Source: Desulfamplus sp.
Lineage (GTDB): Bacteria; Desulfobacterota; Desulfobacteria; Desulfobacterales; Desulfobacteraceae
DNA: 64,000 nucleotides
Direction: 5' to 3'
Assembly: GCA_015231615.1 (NCBI GenBank)
Contig: JADGBE010000004.1
Location: forward strand, 43,051 to 107,050
Below the pieces are notes generated by a model that had not been told where the DNA came from, did no database searches, and was given only the letters and a program-made list of their open reading frames with translations. Below, piece after piece: positions 62,640 to 64,000 of this stretch. The first letter of the stretch is position 1. Each line of letters begins with the position of its first letter. The translations under genes and the position numbers were made by a program.

Positions 62640-63965
62640 TTAATGTTTTGAATCATCAGCCAATAGAGAGACAGGTCCTTTTATGGCGTGTTTTGCAATC
62701 AAATAATATCCAACAGCACCAAGAAGCCCATAGATTACAATAAATGCTATTAAAGATACCATAACTTGATAACCAGCAACGGGTGAAACAGCATCTGATG
62801 TTCTCATTAATCCATAAACAATCCATGGCTGACGACCAACTTCAGCAACTACCCAGCCCATCTCAATTGCAATATATGGAAGTGGAATGGAAAAGAGCAT
62901 AATTTTAAGAAAGAGTGGAGACTCCATCAATTTATCCCTTCTAAACCAGCCGTAAACCATAAGAAGTATAAAAAGAGTTCCAAGACCTACCATCGTTCTG
63001 AATGCTATAAAGGTTATTGCAACAGGTGGTATCTCATCTTTTGGAAAGTCGTTTAATCCTCTGACAGTTGCGTTAAAATCGTGATACCCAAGAAAACTTA
63101 AAAGTCCCGGAATTGCACCTATCTCAATGATATTTTTACCAGCATCTTGGTCAGGAATAGCAAACATAATAAGCGGAGCTTTAGTCTGTGTCTCCCAATG
63201 TGCCTCCATTGCTGCAAGTTTTGCTGGCTGAACCTCTGCTACATGAGTTCCATGAAGGTCTCCTGTAAATCCAGTAACAAGAGATGAGACAAGACCAAAA
63301 ACAAGAGCTATTCTAAATGATCTTGTAAAGAATTCAACATGCTGTTTTTTCAAGAGATGCCAAGCACTTATACCCATCACAAAAAAAGCACCAAGAAGGC
63401 AGGCAGAAGGAATAACATGCAAAATCTCAAGAATGCTGAATTTATTGAACAAAACTTCAAAAAAATCTGTCATTTCAGCTCTTCCGTTGCGGATAGCATA
63501 GCCTACAGGGTGCTGCATAAATCCGTTTGCTGTAAGAATCCAGACAGCAGATAGGTTTCCTGCAATTGCAACAAGCCACATAACTGTAGCATGAGCTTTA
63601 GCAGAGAGTCTTTTCCAACCAAATACCCATATTCCTATAAATGTAGATTCTAAGAAAAAAGCAACTGATGCTTCAATAGCAAGCAAAGAGCCAAAAACAT
63701 CGCCAACATATTCAGAGTATCTTGACCAGTTTGTTCCAAATTGGAACTCAAGCGTAATGCCAGTAACAACACCTAATGCAAAGTTGATAAGAAAAAGTTT
63801 TCCCCAGAATTTTGTCATCTGAAGATAGAGCTTATCACCTGTTCGGACATATTGAGTCTCCATCCATGCAATGATTATGGAAAGCCCAAGTGTTAAAGGA
63901 ACAAAAAGAAAGTGAAACATGGTTGCAACAGCAAATTGCAGCCGAGACAGAAAAACAGGATCCAT
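62640..63965 (-). CDS. cydA: Cytochrome bd oxidase subunit I
   Basis: 441 residues, the short-Q-loop type of CydA (the E. coli protein is about 520). Start ATG at 63965 follows AGGAGG. Haem ligand and catalytic regions are present: RLQFAVATMFHFLFVPLTLGLS with the first His, the WMETQY helix, EFQFGTNWSRY, and the GRQPWIVYGLMRTSDAVSP segment. With CydB it reduces oxygen to water at high affinity using quinol, useful in an anaerobe for oxygen removal. Upstream of it the window ends after 35 bp. Confidence 0.95.
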   Translation of the reverse strand: MDPVFLSRLQFAVATMFHFLFVPLTLGLSIIIAWMETQYVRTGDKLYLQMTKFWGKLFLINFALGVVTGITLEFQFGTNWSRYSEYVGDVFGSLLAIEASVAFFLESTFIGIWVFGWKRLSAKAHATVMWLVAIAGNLSAVWILTANGFMQHPVGYAIRNGRAEMTDFFEVLFNKFSILEILHVIPSACLLGAFFVMGISAWHLLKKQHVEFFTRSFRIALVFGLVSSLVTGFTGDLHGTHVAEVQPAKLAAMEAHWETQTKAPLIMFAIPDQDAGKNIIEIGAIPGLLSFLGYHDFNATVRGLNDFPKDEIPPVAITFIAFRTMVGLGTLFILLMVYGWFRRDKLMESPLFLKIMLFSIPLPYIAIEMGWVVAEVGRQPWIVYGLMRTSDAVSPVAGYQVMVSLIAFIVIYGLLGAVGYYLIAKHAIKGPVSLLADDSKH

Positions 63966-64000
63966 TATATCCTCCTAAAATTGTTAAATTTTTCAACAGA

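Overview
The window is AT-rich DNA (judged by eye, not computed), densely coding and with no phage or plasmid backbone. The gene set points to an anaerobic or micro-oxic Desulfobacterota (former Deltaproteobacteria), most likely a Desulfobacterales-type sulfate reducer. Reasons: an RnfB-type ferredoxin domain fused to a GltD-like flavoprotein, a type II secretion operon that includes a GspN-like gene, cytochrome bd plus rubredoxin for oxygen defence, a haem-containing chemoreceptor, and rich two-component and chemotaxis signalling. The assignment is inference from gene content; no rRNA is present.

Layout. 1-2.2 kb: the N-terminal part of an iron-sulfur oxidoreductase running off the left edge, then two tandem duplicated periplasmic solute-binding proteins. 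2.4-6.1 kb: the RnfB-GltD fusion and an MFS transporter. 6.2-10.2 kb (minus strand): a signalling operon of HD-GYP response regulator, PilZ, CheX, CheY and a receiver-less sigma-54 activator. 10.8-13.1 kb: Lrp-type regulator, diaminopimelate decarboxylase and an unknown protein. 13.2-18.4 kb: acyl-CoA enzymes and a hydantoinase/oxoprolinase protein. 18.4-21.7 kb: a HEPN protein with a small partner, a histone-deacetylase-family amidohydrolase and EpmA. 21.9-29.6 kb: gspGHIJKL-[toxin-antitoxin]-MN. 29.6-34.6 kb (minus): methyltransferase, glycosyltransferase, tRNA-Arg(CCG), folC, rpsU, adk. 35-46 kb: PLP decarboxylase, chemoreceptor, epimerase, membrane protein, DHH phosphoesterase, hybrid kinase. 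46-52.1 kb: carA, carB, purF. 52.1-54.8 kb: a restriction-modification pair (the endonuclease split by a -1 frameshift in an A9 run) overlapping a radical SAM gene. 54.9-60.9 kb: haem chemoreceptor, secreted trypsin-like protease, DHH protein, lipase-like hydrolase, small unknown. 61.0-64 kb: rubredoxin, DUF2892-like protein, cydB, cydA.

The most unusual content is repetitive DNA. Four families of small palindromic elements are scattered here: (1) a roughly 90-bp unit of three successive palindromes (three copies plus an internally deleted derivative); (2) a GATTTGACAACTTT hairpin at gene 3' ends (four copies, one with a paired compensatory change); (3) a GTAGAGA...TCTCTAC palindrome of about 28 bp, one copy of which lies in frame inside carA; (4) a C-rich/G-rich element, one intergenic and a similar one in frame inside carB. 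Many conserved proteins also carry Asn/Ser/Asp/Lys-rich inserts built from short in-frame tandem repeats. A toxin-antitoxin pair sits inside the type II secretion operon. Together these suggest a genome that tolerates insertion of small elements into operons and into linkers of essential enzymes.
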